Source: Glandiceps talaboti (lineage: Eukaryota; Hemichordata; Enteropneusta; Spengelidae). Taken from it: a DNA stretch of 32,500 nt. The stretch is taken from assembly GCF_964340395.1 (NCBI RefSeq), contig NC_135570.1, positions 2,260,001-2,292,500 on the forward strand, written 5' to 3'. Below are positions 14,437 through 25,780 of this stretch, one piece after another. Position numbers and translations under genes: made by a program. Positions within the stretch are counted from its first letter, which is position 1. Every line of letters starts with the position of its first letter. The notes under the pieces were generated by a model. The model saw only the letters and a list, made by a program, of their open reading frames with translations. It was not told where the DNA came from and ran no database searches.

Positions 14437-15788
14437 ATGTAGATCATAGTCTGTCTAGAAAATGTGATGAAGAAGTTTGAATTGAATATCCCGTGTTTTG
14501 GTATCGATATAGCCACTTCAAATATAGGCAGTATTAAACTGAGATTCCAGAACCCAATGAAATTTCCAGAAATGTTTCAAAATGTTTGAAGTTTCGGTTA
14601 AAGCAACTTTCTTGGTCACGTCTAAGCCTTCTCCATCAAATTACATCGATCCTTTTTGTTGTACACGTAATTCTAGATGAATCACGGATTGCCGGCCTTT
14701 TGGAGAACATTGTATAGCAGCGTAGAAATTCATTGTACGAGGCGCTGTCGATGCTTCAAGTCGAATACATAATGTTGGCAGAGGAAGTTTGAGAAGCCAC
14801 ATTTAAATTTAAATGCATTGATTACGTAAAACAGTATAATCCTCCATCAGACTTTAAGCGGTGACCAAATAATATTTTCTAAGGAAGCTTGTTTCCGTTA
14901 TGCATCCAATTAATGTTTAAATATTTTATAATACAAGAAGACTGTGGGCAGATGTAACATCTGGTGCTTTTGAAGCTACTTTCTGGCCATTACAATTATA
15001 ACCTAGTTATAACATTTGCTATTCCTTGTAATATATGGATAGATTGTTGTCATTTTGAAGGGTATACTTTGGTGTGTATAGTCACTACATAATGCTGTCG
15101 GTCCGGATAAAGTATTTTTCAGAATTTGGATATTACCGCCGAGAGTTAGATATCTGCCCTGATATGTATGTATCCTTAATTTATACTGAATGTTAACAGA
15201 GAGAAAGTCTCACCGAAACAAACACTAACAGACTTTTGTGTGTTTGGGCTGATTTTTAAGTTAAATGACTGCTTATCAATTATTTATGTAGTTTATTTCC
15301 GGTATAGTCCATAATTCTAGAACACTATACGGTATACCTGACGATATTCATTTGATCCAATCGTTAACAAGTCGGATTAATAATTCACAACTTTAGAGAC
15401 ATCGAGTATCCAGCTACTAGATATTTCACAGAAAAGGGAGAGAGTTTGATCTCTTGACATCACTGAATATTGAAATAGATATGTTGAACAATTGATGACC
15501 AAAATGGGCCATGAACCTCTACTCATCTGACAGAAAACGGGACGACACAGCAAGAGTTAAAATTTGCCCTAAGGGAAACAATTACTCGAAGAACTGACTA
15601 TAAAGTAAGAACGATTTCGTTGTTTAGGAGTGCCTCCTTCTTAGTACATTTTGTATAATTGCTCTTTTCTTGTTAACATTTCTGTTTGGACTACAATTTC
15701 GTAACAGCTTAAATGACATGATTTAAATGTGCAGCCTTCTAGTTTTGTTTACTTGACATTAAACCATGCTTAAGGCAAAAATATGGCA
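14437..15788. other. gene-free stretch
   Basis: No recognisable coding or RNA feature up to dispersed repeat B. Confidence 0.55.
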
Positions 15789-15883
15789 TATATATACTCT
15801 GGTTACTCTACGTCACGACAACGCCCGTCTATGTCACTGCAACGCGTGTCTACGTCACTGGTTCTGCTGTGTTCGAAATATGA
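15789..15883 (+). repeat. dispersed repeat B, copy 1, with TACGTCAC-like subrepeats
   Basis: About 95 bases match 27235-27329 in the same orientation, with a perfect 33-base stretch at the right end that starts TACGTCACTGGTTCTGCTG. Inside are three 21-base subrepeats of the form TCTACGTCACNNCAACGC. The ACGTCA cores resemble CRE half-sites, but no function is shown. Confidence 0.7.
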
Positions 15884-15920
15884 CCAATTTTTCTTTGATA
15901 TTACTGACGGTGGTATAATT

Positions 15921-16074
15921 ATGTTATTCTCCAATATTTTTCTTCATTTTCGGCCGGAAAATACTCCTGACTTAAGGGTTGTCACTACTCGTCTAGCTAC
16001 TCGTAGTGACAAAGGTCCCTTAGGTCACTCGTATTTTCCTTGGCTGAACGAGGAAAAATTTGGGGGAATAACAT
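15921..16074. repeat. 154-bp imperfect palindrome (foldback)
   Basis: The left arm 15921-15982 and the reverse complement of the right arm 16003-16074 align nearly end to end at roughly 80 percent. Both start ATGTTATTC and share ATTTTTC, GGAAAATAC, TAAGGG and, next to the loop, TTGTCACTAC. A loop of about 20 bases separates the arms. It could be a foldback element or, if transcribed, a long hairpin RNA. It begins 37 bases after dispersed repeat B. Confidence 0.8.
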
Positions 16075-16751
16075 CTAATTGTTTGCATTATGAGTGCATA
16101 AGGTACGTCATATGAATAACAATGCATCTAATAAATTATTACGTGAAAGTAAATCACTTAAATCTCATCGGGATCGGATATATAAAATAATAGAGCTGGG
16201 TTACGTCAAATTGTTAGTATACGTCCCCTTTATCACACCTTTGTCGAAGAAGTGTTATCGACTTATAAGATTGACGGTGTTATTCACTTTAAAATATATA
16301 CGTCTATCTACAAAACTAACTGCATATAAAAAAATCAATATTGTTCCATGTTCTTGATCTAGTCATGATCAGACACTAGTGTCGTGACATTGACACCTTT
16401 TCCTAATATTACAACGATGTAATCTCCTGTCACAGTATGTGTACCAATAGAGTAACACCGATTAGAAATCGAGGTATAATCGTACAATTATTGCAAAAGC
16501 TTTTTTAAAGTATTCTTGTTAAAGCTACGCTTGCTGTAACTGGAACTTTTTGAAAAAAAGTTTTGTTAGGTAAAATAACTCGTAATATCGTACACCCTGA
16601 ATAGTATTGAAACATCTGTGGATGAACGTATTTTTTGTAACAATATGGCCGATATGGTCCAGATCAAATTGATTTTGGGGTCCGCATCCAAAAATGAGCG
16701 CCTTCAACGGCGATTATGATTTCATCCTGTTGCTGCACTCATTTTGGATAA
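16075..16751. other. gene-free stretch
   Basis: Short frames only. A GC-richer patch near 16640-16735 adjoins dispersed repeat A copy 2 and may be part of a larger old element, but I found no second copy in the window. Confidence 0.45.
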
Positions 16752-17060
16752 GATAGACAGCTGACTAACATGTCTAATGTCTAATTATTGGTATTTTAAA
16801 CAATTTTCAGTGAATAGACTGTGGTTGTCTGATCGAAAAATAACACGACAGCTACAAACTAGTGCAGTTGTACTATGGCGACAGATTGAAAGCCAAACTG
16901 TTGAACAATCAAGCTGATCACTACACCTCCTACTGATAATATTGACCACTAATTAACAGACACAATGTCTTTTTTATAAGTAATTGACCAATTTTAGTGA
17001 ATATATGCTTAGCTACTGGATGAAAAAAATGTCCCAGATGCAGTTCTTGTAAGTTTAATC
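16752..17060 (-). repeat. dispersed repeat A, copy 2 (inverted)
   Basis: This is the opposite-strand partner of the repeat at 7100-7402. TTGACCACTAATTAACAG is near 16945-16962 and CAATTTTAGTGAATATATGC near 16990-17009. Similarity fades on both sides, consistent with a discrete mobile unit of about 300 bp. Confidence 0.65.
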
Positions 17061-20000
17061 ACCCAAGTCTTTATTTAACAACTGTTGAATCCTGAACTCT
17101 CGAAAAGACTTGACTTGAAAGTGCGTTCTAGCCACCGAGAGATTATTCAGTGCATTTCTTAAGCGACAGATGAGAGAGAGACAGAGTATCGTGTTACTTC
17201 GAAGCTCGATAATGCGATTGTAGATCGATTTTCAGCGAGCGCAACAACTCTTAACAGGTGACATCGAATCTATGACTGATCGAAATCCAACAGTTTCTAA
17301 ATATTGACACGGGTTTTTTTTTTAAATGAGACGTTTTACCAGTACCGTTAAAGGAAACATTATTATACATTGGCCTGGCTATTAAAGACAACTCCAGTCG
17401 TGGTTCTACTTGAATGTCATGTTTTGGAAGACGTTCTGGCGGCAGTTGCAGACGTCTTGTACCCCTGATGAATAGTTATAGCAGGGATTACAAGAAACAA
17501 GCATTCTAGCATATTAAATATTCTCTAACTATTGAAACATTGCCATTAAAACAGAACAAATAAATTCTGTATTGCATGCATTGTGGACATGCGGATTTAA
17601 CCAGGATACCGTGATTCAAAATCATATCACGCTGCGAAATCAGCAAGGATGGAATATCAGTTTAAGACGTCATTGAAAAGTTCTTGTTGTCTCCCTGGAT
17701 ACTTGCCGGAAATGTAAATACCCATGTCAGGATTCATGACTCTTCAACCTATGAAAATGGTAAATTAATTTGCTTTACAATAAAGTAAATTTCATAACAA
17801 GATATGAGTAAGAGATGTGTTATAAAAGTCACGTGGGTAATGCGATATCTACATTTTAAACAGCCATTTGAGGATTTGTAACAGATGATAGTACATTAAG
17901 ACAATGTACATGTTCAGAAAATAATTGAGTTAGTCTTGTCATATTTTATTGACTCTTGAAACCAAGTTACGTTTTAATGATCACTTTGGCATTCCTCTAG
18001 GTAGGATCGATCAACTTTCGATTCTTTAAATTTAAAAATGTTATTTTTACTACGTGAAATTAACCAAAGTCGTGACATACATGAATAATAATATAGCATC
18101 TGCTCCAGATGGTATTGTTATTGATTTGGTTTACATTGAACCCAATGTGTTCTGTCTAACACGCAGTTCGCTTATCTTCGACGTAAGTTGTTGTGACATC
18201 AGTTGTTGAAATATATCTTTGATAAAACGTTAACAAGAAAACGTTTCCTTAATATTTACGAACAGCTTCGACTACCATATACATAGCTTATATACCAGAA
18301 TTTATGGAAAGGTCGCGTTATTTTACATTGACGTCAGTTCAATCTACTGATACAGAACCCGATATTGTGTTAGTTACTTTTTAAACCAAAAAATATGCCA
18401 GAGAATATTCCCCTTTTGGACTTACCCGATTCCACTGTCTATTAACAGTTGATAAGCATTGAATTTCCAATCGCATTATGTGAGATGACGATACAATGAA
18501 ATTTGCTTTTAAGGTAAAGCTTTATTCTTTGTACGATTACTTACTTCTGTACAACTGAAAGTCGTACTTAATATTTCAAATGCACCGGTGGCAGACACTA
18601 AGACTGCAGGCATAATATTATGTTGCTTGCTATCATTATTAATAATCTTCTTTGCCATGTCTGTGTTGTCAGTTGGAAAGTGTATTTTCATTGACAGATA
18701 ACAACACTCGAGTTTAAAGTACTACGTTGATAAATGTTACCAAAGTGTTAATTTGTGCATAGATGTCGATGAATCAATTAACTTTTCAACTAATTAGTTC
18801 TTAATGTGATACGAATATGACATGAATGTTTAGGAAGACATGAAAGACTGACTTTCTTCGATGGTGTAGTTGCTTGAAACCACTATGATAAACATTGTTT
18901 CCCGATGAAAGCTTATTGACTTAATCTTTATATTAATACTTCTTTAATCAAAAAAAAATCAAGCACACAGTGAAAGGTCAGACTAACAAGCAGACTTCTA
19001 CATACAGATTTTTAAATCTGTTCTCTAAGTTGAGATGGCTGCCTATAATCGATTTATCCAAAAAATAACTATTCAACAGACGTGAGAAGTATTCATAGAT
19101 CAGATATTAAGTATACTTCAAATGTCACGAATAGACCTCTGCTTTGCAAATGGAAATAGACAGTGTATAGTCGCTCATGGCGGTTGTGGTCGTATTCTCT
19201 GAGTTGTATTTACCCCGGTACGGTGAACCAGTGTACTTTGTGTAGAAGTTTATAAATGAAATAGGATAAGACTGTGTACCCTATGGGTGTACTAGGTGCC
19301 CAAAAGACTAGAAAAGACATCAACTCATCAATTATCTAGAGTATCAGTGTCACTTTTCAACGTCTTTTGTTTGATATGGATGGCTTAATGAGATTGTTGG
19401 CCCTTAGGTCAAATTCTAATCTCTACTTTGGAACATAGTCTAGGAGTGTACTATATGACAGAAAAGAACATCATTTACGAAATTTGCCTTGAAACCTTTA
19501 TTTTTTACCCATCAAAATTTCATCTAGACTAGTACTGTCATATGTTCTTGCGAGTTACGACTTAACCTATGCAGATATATACATAATGTGTTATCACATG
19601 AATCGTGCATAAAGATATTTTGCTCTGCTTTGTCATATTTTTGAACAAGCAAGCAAGTATTCGATTAAAAAGTTTTTTTCGGAGAGTCTGTCTGATGGAT
19701 TGTCCTTAAGCTATGATTTATGACGAGGATGATAATTAGAGAATTGCTTTTCCCGTAAGGCTCACTATAGATAATGTCGCCTGTCTGTCGCACGTTTTCG
19801 ATCTTACATCTCTGAAAATTGACTTCGCCCTCTTCGTAGTTGGGTGCGAAGGTGGACTTAAATCGGCCTACGCATGCGCCTCAAGCATAAACGGGATAAG
19901 GCACTTCTGGCGGTCTTCATATATAGTACATATACGTCCTTTCATATTCAGCACCCACATCTGTAAGTCTACCCTATGAACAACAGTAGCTCGCCAACTA

Positions 20001-20570
20001 CATGGCAGTTTATTGTCGACTATTACTCCTAAAATGCACCTAATCTAGAGACTTTATTCTCTGAAGGCAGTCCTCAAGTCTAATCACATGACTCCGTACA
20101 ACTTAGATACCTGAATCACGGAATGATTCAATCCACATGAAACTGACTTTCTAAATCTGGTATGACCAGTAGTACTACGTCGACAACAGAAACACCACGT
20201 CCAATCAACGTGTCGTACTTGATCATAAGTGCTACAAGAACATCAACAAAAATCAAGCTTCAAGCAGTGTTACATGAGTCCAATTACTAAGCTAACGATG
20301 GCAATAATAAATCATGTTATATTATTTGAAAAGGTTCCTACGGAATTATTATGGTTTATTGCAAACGAGTAAGACGATATACATATAAGTGTTCTTGAAG
20401 GACTTCCACTGTAACTGTTATTCCTTTCAGCTTATATGGCAGGTTGAGTTGACAAATTTTCATTTTCAGATACAGAGTGTGTCCGATAGCAGTGTACTCA
20501 TGTATTAACGTAATAACTATTCACTGTTGTATTCTTTGAAACATACAGTGTATTGGCGATAAAATTTGAT
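17061..20570. other. gene-free AT-rich stretch of about 3.5 kb
   Basis: The longest frame is about 60 residues. No RNA gene, repeat or conserved domain was recognised. It is the longest microsatellite-poor stretch in the window. Confidence 0.55.
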
Positions 20571-20812
20571 GCGGTCTTGGTTGCTGGCATACATATATAT
20601 GTGTTCGTTTTCAGAATGCGCTTCAGTTAAATGCCTCTCAAACTCGAAAAAGACACTGTAGTTCATCTCTTGCTATGGACGTGGACTTGGTTTCTAGGCA
20701 TATGTGCTTTCATTTCTTTTTAATTTTAGGAATGCTCTCACTATCCATCACTGCTATTGCTTTTTGAAAATGACACTGTCATTAGGCTGTTGCTATGGGT
20801 ATTTATTTTGTC
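20571..20812. repeat. degenerate tandem duplication, about 120-bp unit
   Basis: Two diverged copies are visible. Both contain a CTTGGTT...GGCATA...TATGTG...TTTCA start, AGGAATGCTCTC / AGAATGCGCT in the middle, and AAAAGACACTGT / AAATGACACTGT followed by TTGCTATGG near the end. A weaker third start follows. It lies just upstream of the pentamer array. Confidence 0.6.
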
Positions 20813-20984
20813 TTTTCTCTTCATTCTGTAAAATGAGGTATTTTCGTTTCTATGGCTGTTGCCTCAGAACTCATTAAATGACGGCACATGGCCCTTTAAC
20901 TTTCATTCAATGGACGAAACTTCCTTATTTATATACAATAAACACCACTTGAAAAAACATAAACAATCAGGTAAATCTATTGAC

Positions 20985-22660
20985 TGGTTCTGTTCTGTTC
21001 AGGTCTGGTTTGGTCTGGTCTGGTCAGGGCTGGTCTTGTCGTTTTGCTTTGTTTAGTTTAGATTATCTCAATTTTGTTATGTTCAGTTCAGGTCTGGTCT
21101 GGTCTGGTCAGGTCTGGTCTGATCTGGTCTAGTCTGGTCTAGTCTGGTCCAGTCGTTTTGCTTTGCTTAGTTTAGTTTATCTCAATTCTGTTCTGTTCTG
21201 TTCTGTTCAGTTCAGGTCTGGTATGCTCTGCTCTGCTCAGGTCAGGTCAGGTCAGGTCTGGTCCGGTCAGGTCTGGTCTGGTCTGGTCTGGTCTGGTCAG
21301 GTTTGGTCTGGTCTGGTCTGGTCTGGTCTGGTCAGGTCTGGTCTGGTCTGGTCTGGTCGAGTATGATTCTGTCCAGTCTGGTCTGGTCTGGTCAGGTCGT
21401 TTTGCTTTGCTTAGTTTAGTTTATCTCAATTCAGTTCTGTTAAGTTCTGGTCTGGTCTGGTCCAGTCAAGTCTGGTTCAGTCTGATCCGTTCCGGTCTGG
21501 TTGTTTTGCTTTGCTTAGTTTAGTTTATCTCAATTCAGTTCTGTTAAGTTCAGGTCTGGTCTTGTCCGGTCTGGTCTGGTCTGGTCTGGTCTGGTCTGGT
21601 CTTTTGCTTTGCTTAGTTTAGTTTATCTCAGTTCTGTTCTGTTCAGGTCTGGTCTGGTCTGGTCTGGTCTGGTCTGGTCTGGTCTGGTCTGGTCAGATCA
21701 GGTCAGGTCAGGTCTGGTCTGGTCTGACCTGGTCAGGTCAGGTCAGGTTAGGTCTGGTCTGGTCTGGTCTGGTCTGGTCTGGTCTGGTCTGGTCTGGTCT
21801 GGTCTGTTCCAGTCGTTTTGCTTTGCTTAGTTTAGTTTATCTCAGTTCTGTTCTGTTCAGTTCTGGTCTGGTCTGGTCAGGTCGTTTTGGTTAGCTTAGT
21901 TTAGTTTATCTCAATTCTGTTCTGTTCAGGTCTGGTCTGGTCTCCTCTGCTCTACTCTGCTCTGTACTGGTCTGGTCTGGTCTGGTCTGGTCTGGTCTGG
22001 TCGAGTCCGATTCTGTCCAGTCTGGTCTGGTCTGCTCAGGTCTGGTCAGGTCGTTTTGGTTAGCTTAGTTTAGTTTATCTCAATTCTGTTCTGTTCAGGT
22101 CTGGTCTCCTCTGCTCTACTCTGCTCTGTACTGGTCTGGTCTGGTCTGGTCTGGTCTGGTCTGGTCTGGTCTGGTCGAGTCCGATTCTGTCCAGTCTGGT
22201 CTGGTCTGCTCAGGTCTGGTCACGTCGTTTTGGTTAGCTTAGTTTAGTTTATCTCAATTCTGTTCTGTTCAGGTCTGGTCTCCTCTGTGCTACTTTGCTC
22301 TGTACTGGTCTGCTCTGGTCTGGTCTGGTCTGGTCTGGTCTGGTCGAGTCCGATTCTGTCCAGTCTGGTCTGGTCTGGTCAGGTCGTTTTGCTTTGCTTG
22401 GTTTAGTTTATCTCAATTCTGTTCAGTTCAGGTCTGGTCTGGTCTGGTCTAGTCTGGTCGTTTGCTTTGCTCAGTTTAATTTATCTCAATTCTGTTCTGG
22501 TGTGGTCAGGTCAGGTCAGGTCAGGTCAGGTCAGGTCTGCTCTGGTCTGCTCTGGTCAGGTCAGGTCTGGTCTGGGCTTGTCTGGTCAGGTCTGGTCTGG
22601 TCTGGTCTGGTCTGGTCTGGTCTGGTCTGGTCTGGTCTGGTCACGTCTGGTCTGGACATT
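20985..22660. repeat. pentanucleotide (TCTGG)n array with 11 spacer copies and higher-order units
   Basis: About 1.65 kb is built mostly from TCTGG, with TCAGG, TCTGC and TCTAG variants. A spacer containing CGTTTTGCTTTGCTTAG and then TTTAGTTTATCTCAATTCTG recurs eleven times, near 21040, 21154, 21398, 21502, 21601, 21814, 21883, 22052, 22225, 22385 and 22459. Between about 21930 and 22385 a unit of roughly 165-175 bp, with CCTCTGCTCTACTCTGC and GAGTCCGATTCTGTCC, repeats three times. Open frames reading SGLVW follow from the period of five and have no coding value. Confidence 0.97.
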
Positions 22661-22735
22661 GACATTTTGTTGTGACTGGCTAGACACTCGGGAACAAACG
22701 TACGCTATCGCCCTCATTGTCAGTCAACATGTGTA

Positions 22736-22792
22736 CACTAGTCTAGTCTAGTCTAGTCTAGTCTAGTCTAGTCCAATCTAGTCTAGTCTAGT
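22736..22792. repeat. (TCTAG)n pentanucleotide tract
   Basis: About eleven units of CTAGT, one with CCAAT, lie 76 bases after the end of the TCTGG array. The motif differs from TCTGG by one base, so both may share an origin. Confidence 0.93.
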
Positions 22793-23551
22793 TTGTTTTT
22801 GTGTTGTTTACTTTTTTGTATTGTATGTTTCATTTCATTTTGTTTTGTTTTATTTTGCTGTTAGTTTTGTTGGCGTTAAGTTGTGGTGTTCTTAGTGGTT
22901 TTATAGGGGACGCTGGCATACTTGTTGCTTGATATTGAAAAGTATATATACTATTCTTTTTTAATATTTACCATCACTTGCTATATATAGAACTCAGCTT
23001 TTGAATGATTTTGATTACCAATTTAGAATGCATGTACTAATACACTGAGGAAATGTCTCTTAAACCATTAACAGTACATTTTGTCATGTACATTTTGCGA
23101 CTCGTTTTCTCCTCTAACTTTATACGGTAAAATAATGTAAAACTGTGTATAATTTGTACAAATTTATGATATGCTTACAAATGCCACTAAAATATTGCAC
23201 ATGCATTTAAATATGCAGTTAGCAGTACCAACTTCGCTGTGTCCCCCACCACTGCACAACTAGCATTAGTACTTTTGTTAATATTATACAGATAGATAGA
23301 TAGATATTATTTTATTATAGTGACACAGTTTCACATACAAAAGTATACACGTACATACAGTACTCAAAGAGAAAATTCTTTGTAATATACAAGTAGTAAT
23401 TATGTGAAACCCCAGCCAAGTAATTGGCTTATGAGTCACGTGTACCAAAAGTGTTTCCACGTGTGGTATTCAAGAAAAATATAAATCGTAAGCCTATCGC
23501 TTTTCCCCTCAAATAATCGTCGGTGTTGTTGGTGTTGATGGTGACGTTTAG
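22793..23551. other. gene-free stretch
   Basis: T-rich sequence after the pentamer arrays, with a small GATA tract; nothing else was seen. Confidence 0.55.
23290..23306. repeat. short (GATA)n tract
   Basis: Four GATA units near an AT-rich stretch, forming a minor microsatellite. Confidence 0.85.
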
Positions 23552-23601
<50 letters not shown>

Positions 23602-23602
23602 C
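23552..23602. repeat. (AAC)n trinucleotide microsatellite
   Basis: Seventeen AAC units, perfect. A minus-strand frame reading poly-valine over it is an artefact. Confidence 0.97.
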
Positions 23603-25381
23603 CGAACAAACATGAACCACTATTCCTAATGAGGAGTATTATGTAACTGAAATTGCTTTCCTTCTCCTCATGAACATTTCATATAAACACTTCGAGAATG
23701 ATTTAATGTGGTTTCGTGAGAATAGTTGCGGAAGTTTCTCACTTGGTTTTGTTCCAGTAATTGCCTTCATAAACCATGGCCGTCTACAATTAATATCCAA
23801 AATAGAGTTTTTTTTCCTAGGTCACCACATCTTGACGTAGGTCACGAAATGTCACGTGTCACGCGAAATGTCAACGTTGCTGCGGCCATTTGCGCTAAAT
23901 ACTAGAAGCCACACGAAAGATCTTTTCAGGAACATGGGTTAAGAATCGTGACTATTTTTTACAATGTTTTTCAAAATATCGCCCGTTTAGCCGAAAGTGT
24001 CAAATGTCTTTAACGAGGCAAGTTTTAGTTTGTTATCCATGGCACACTGGCGACATATGAGAGCAGAATATTCAACCTATTGGCAATATAGGAATCAGTA
24101 TGAACACTCACGCAAGCAAGACTCGAAACAGTGTATTTTGCCTTAATTTTGCCAATTATTTCAGTGTACAAACAGCTTAGTCTCTCTCACAGTCCACTGG
24201 CGTTTATTTGGACAAAACAGTTGTACGTCTATGAGTTCAGATAATGTTCATATAATCCACGTTTATGTTGCGCCCTCATTGGTTACATTTTAAAAAGTAA
24301 ACTATCTTAACACACACATTACAACTATTGGTGGTGACATTCGCGGCTTGTTTTGCTGACGACAAAGCCATGAGGAGTTTGATAAATAAAGTGAGACTAG
24401 CACAGTGTTGGTAAGTTTTTGATATTTGATAGGTTATGACAACCCTATTTTGTGTTATTTTTATCATCCTTTTGTTTATTTTCGTCATTTTGGAAATATA
24501 GTTCTGAAACTATAGTTAGCGTCAGAAAATTGCCAGGGAAAGTTTGGCATGTGAGGTCAATCTGAAATGACTCAATATTTTTGGTTTGGCTTTTGTTTTG
24601 ATAGATACGCATATCACTCGTTGGTATTCCCCAGAACCTATACACTGCGACATAAACTGCATATTATTGTAATTTATTGCACTTAGATAGTAATGAAAAT
24701 ATGATATACATATCAATGTATTTATGGAAATGTTTTCATGCACTTAGATAGTAAAGCAGACGTGACATATACATAAATACACATATGGTTGATACCTAGT
24801 CACAGTGAACAGGTAATAAGCACGACGTTTCGAGCGCAAAACACTGCCACTTCAGGCAAAAATTGAATGTGAAATTCTTCTTTTGTTTTTTCTCATTTGC
24901 CTGTCGAATCCCTGCACAACTTTCTTACCTTTAGTTACGATGTTGTGATGGACGTTACCCTTGACAACGTTACGATTACAAATGTTGCTCTCGGTTTTAA
25001 CCTTGGAAAGAATGAATATTTATGAATTATTGTACTTTGCCCATTACTACTCATACATTATAATATAGTTGACAACGTTATATGCTCCAAATACTACTGT
25101 TAATGGCCACTGGGGACAAAGTACCACTCATGATCACATAACGTTCTAGCTGATTAATCTTTGGTAACTACAGTTATACCGTGACATTTGTGCTTCATAA
25201 CAAACTGTGTAAAAGAGAAACTAGCCAACATATTGAAACAACAGCAAATGTGCCATGATTTGAAATCGCCTTCATTAAATATTACTCTCCTAAGCGATCG
25301 TATAATGAAAATCAAACATTTAAACAACACTATACAAATCATTATTACCAAAACAATACAAATTTCCCACTAAGCCTAAAG
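23603..25381. other. gene-free stretch with CpG patch and hammerhead-like scar
   Basis: The CpG-rich patch near 23829-23896 and the scar at 24822-24857 are the only notable items. Minus-strand frames of 65-73 residues near 24276-24743 have no recognisable family. Confidence 0.5.
24822..24857 (-). other. hammerhead-like retroelement scar (degenerate)
   Basis: Read on the minus strand, this shows CCTGAAGTGGC, a small stem AGTG-loop-CGCT, then CGAAACGTC. The GAAAC-GTC end and a CTGA box with a small stem between them are the layout of the minimal hammerhead ribozymes of Penelope-like elements. The second core box should read CTGANGA but here is CTGAAGT, and the flanking stem is weak, so a working ribozyme is unlikely. 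Confidence 0.35.
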
Positions 25382-25780
25382 AAATTGTGAGGTTCCGATT
25401 ACGCTCAGTTTTAGAATAGGTGGGGCAGGTAGATTATTTTTGTTGATTTGTTTTCATCTGTGTGTGTCTAGTTCAGGTAGTCATGTTTTTCGTTGTTTTC
25501 CATATGGTCTCTGTGTAATTGGGTTCTTCCAATCGGATGTACAGCTATTACAGATTAGAAAAACAGTTTTACGTTGTTTTTTTAAGTCGTGGAAAAAAAG
25601 TTGTGATGTTAGTTTCTGCATCCACTATTTCTCGCGAGACTTCATAATTTTCGCGATTTTATTTTTTTCCCGAATACTATTTTGAGTATACCTTAAATTA
25701 AGTGCGTTTCATAAGGCCTAACAATTGTTTGGTTCCGGTTACGAGATCACATCGAGTCTTCACTGGCGACCCAAAACTTT
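25382..25780. mobile_element. MITE-like element, rearranged second copy
   Basis: From 25382 (left end with GGTTCCGATTACG) to about 25676 this follows 3652-3945 with substitutions and small indels. The expected inverted right end is missing. Instead, after about 47 unrelated bases, AATTGTTTGGTTCCGGTTAC at 25723-25742 and the next about 40 bases match the reverse complement of the right end of copy 1. So the locus is either two head-to-head fragments or a copy with an inverted terminus. Confidence 0.6.

Noticed and set aside
15783-16115. 110-residue forward frame
   Set aside because: It runs through dispersed repeat B and the palindrome; the other copy of the repeat does not keep the frame.
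20859-22751. Frames reading SGLVWSGLVW
   Set aside because: A pentamer repeat gives the same pentapeptide in all three frames, so the open frames carry no coding evidence.
20985-22792. Interstitial telomere based on TCAGG runs
   Set aside because: TCAGG is a minority variant among TCTGG units and spacers, and no terminal structure is visible.
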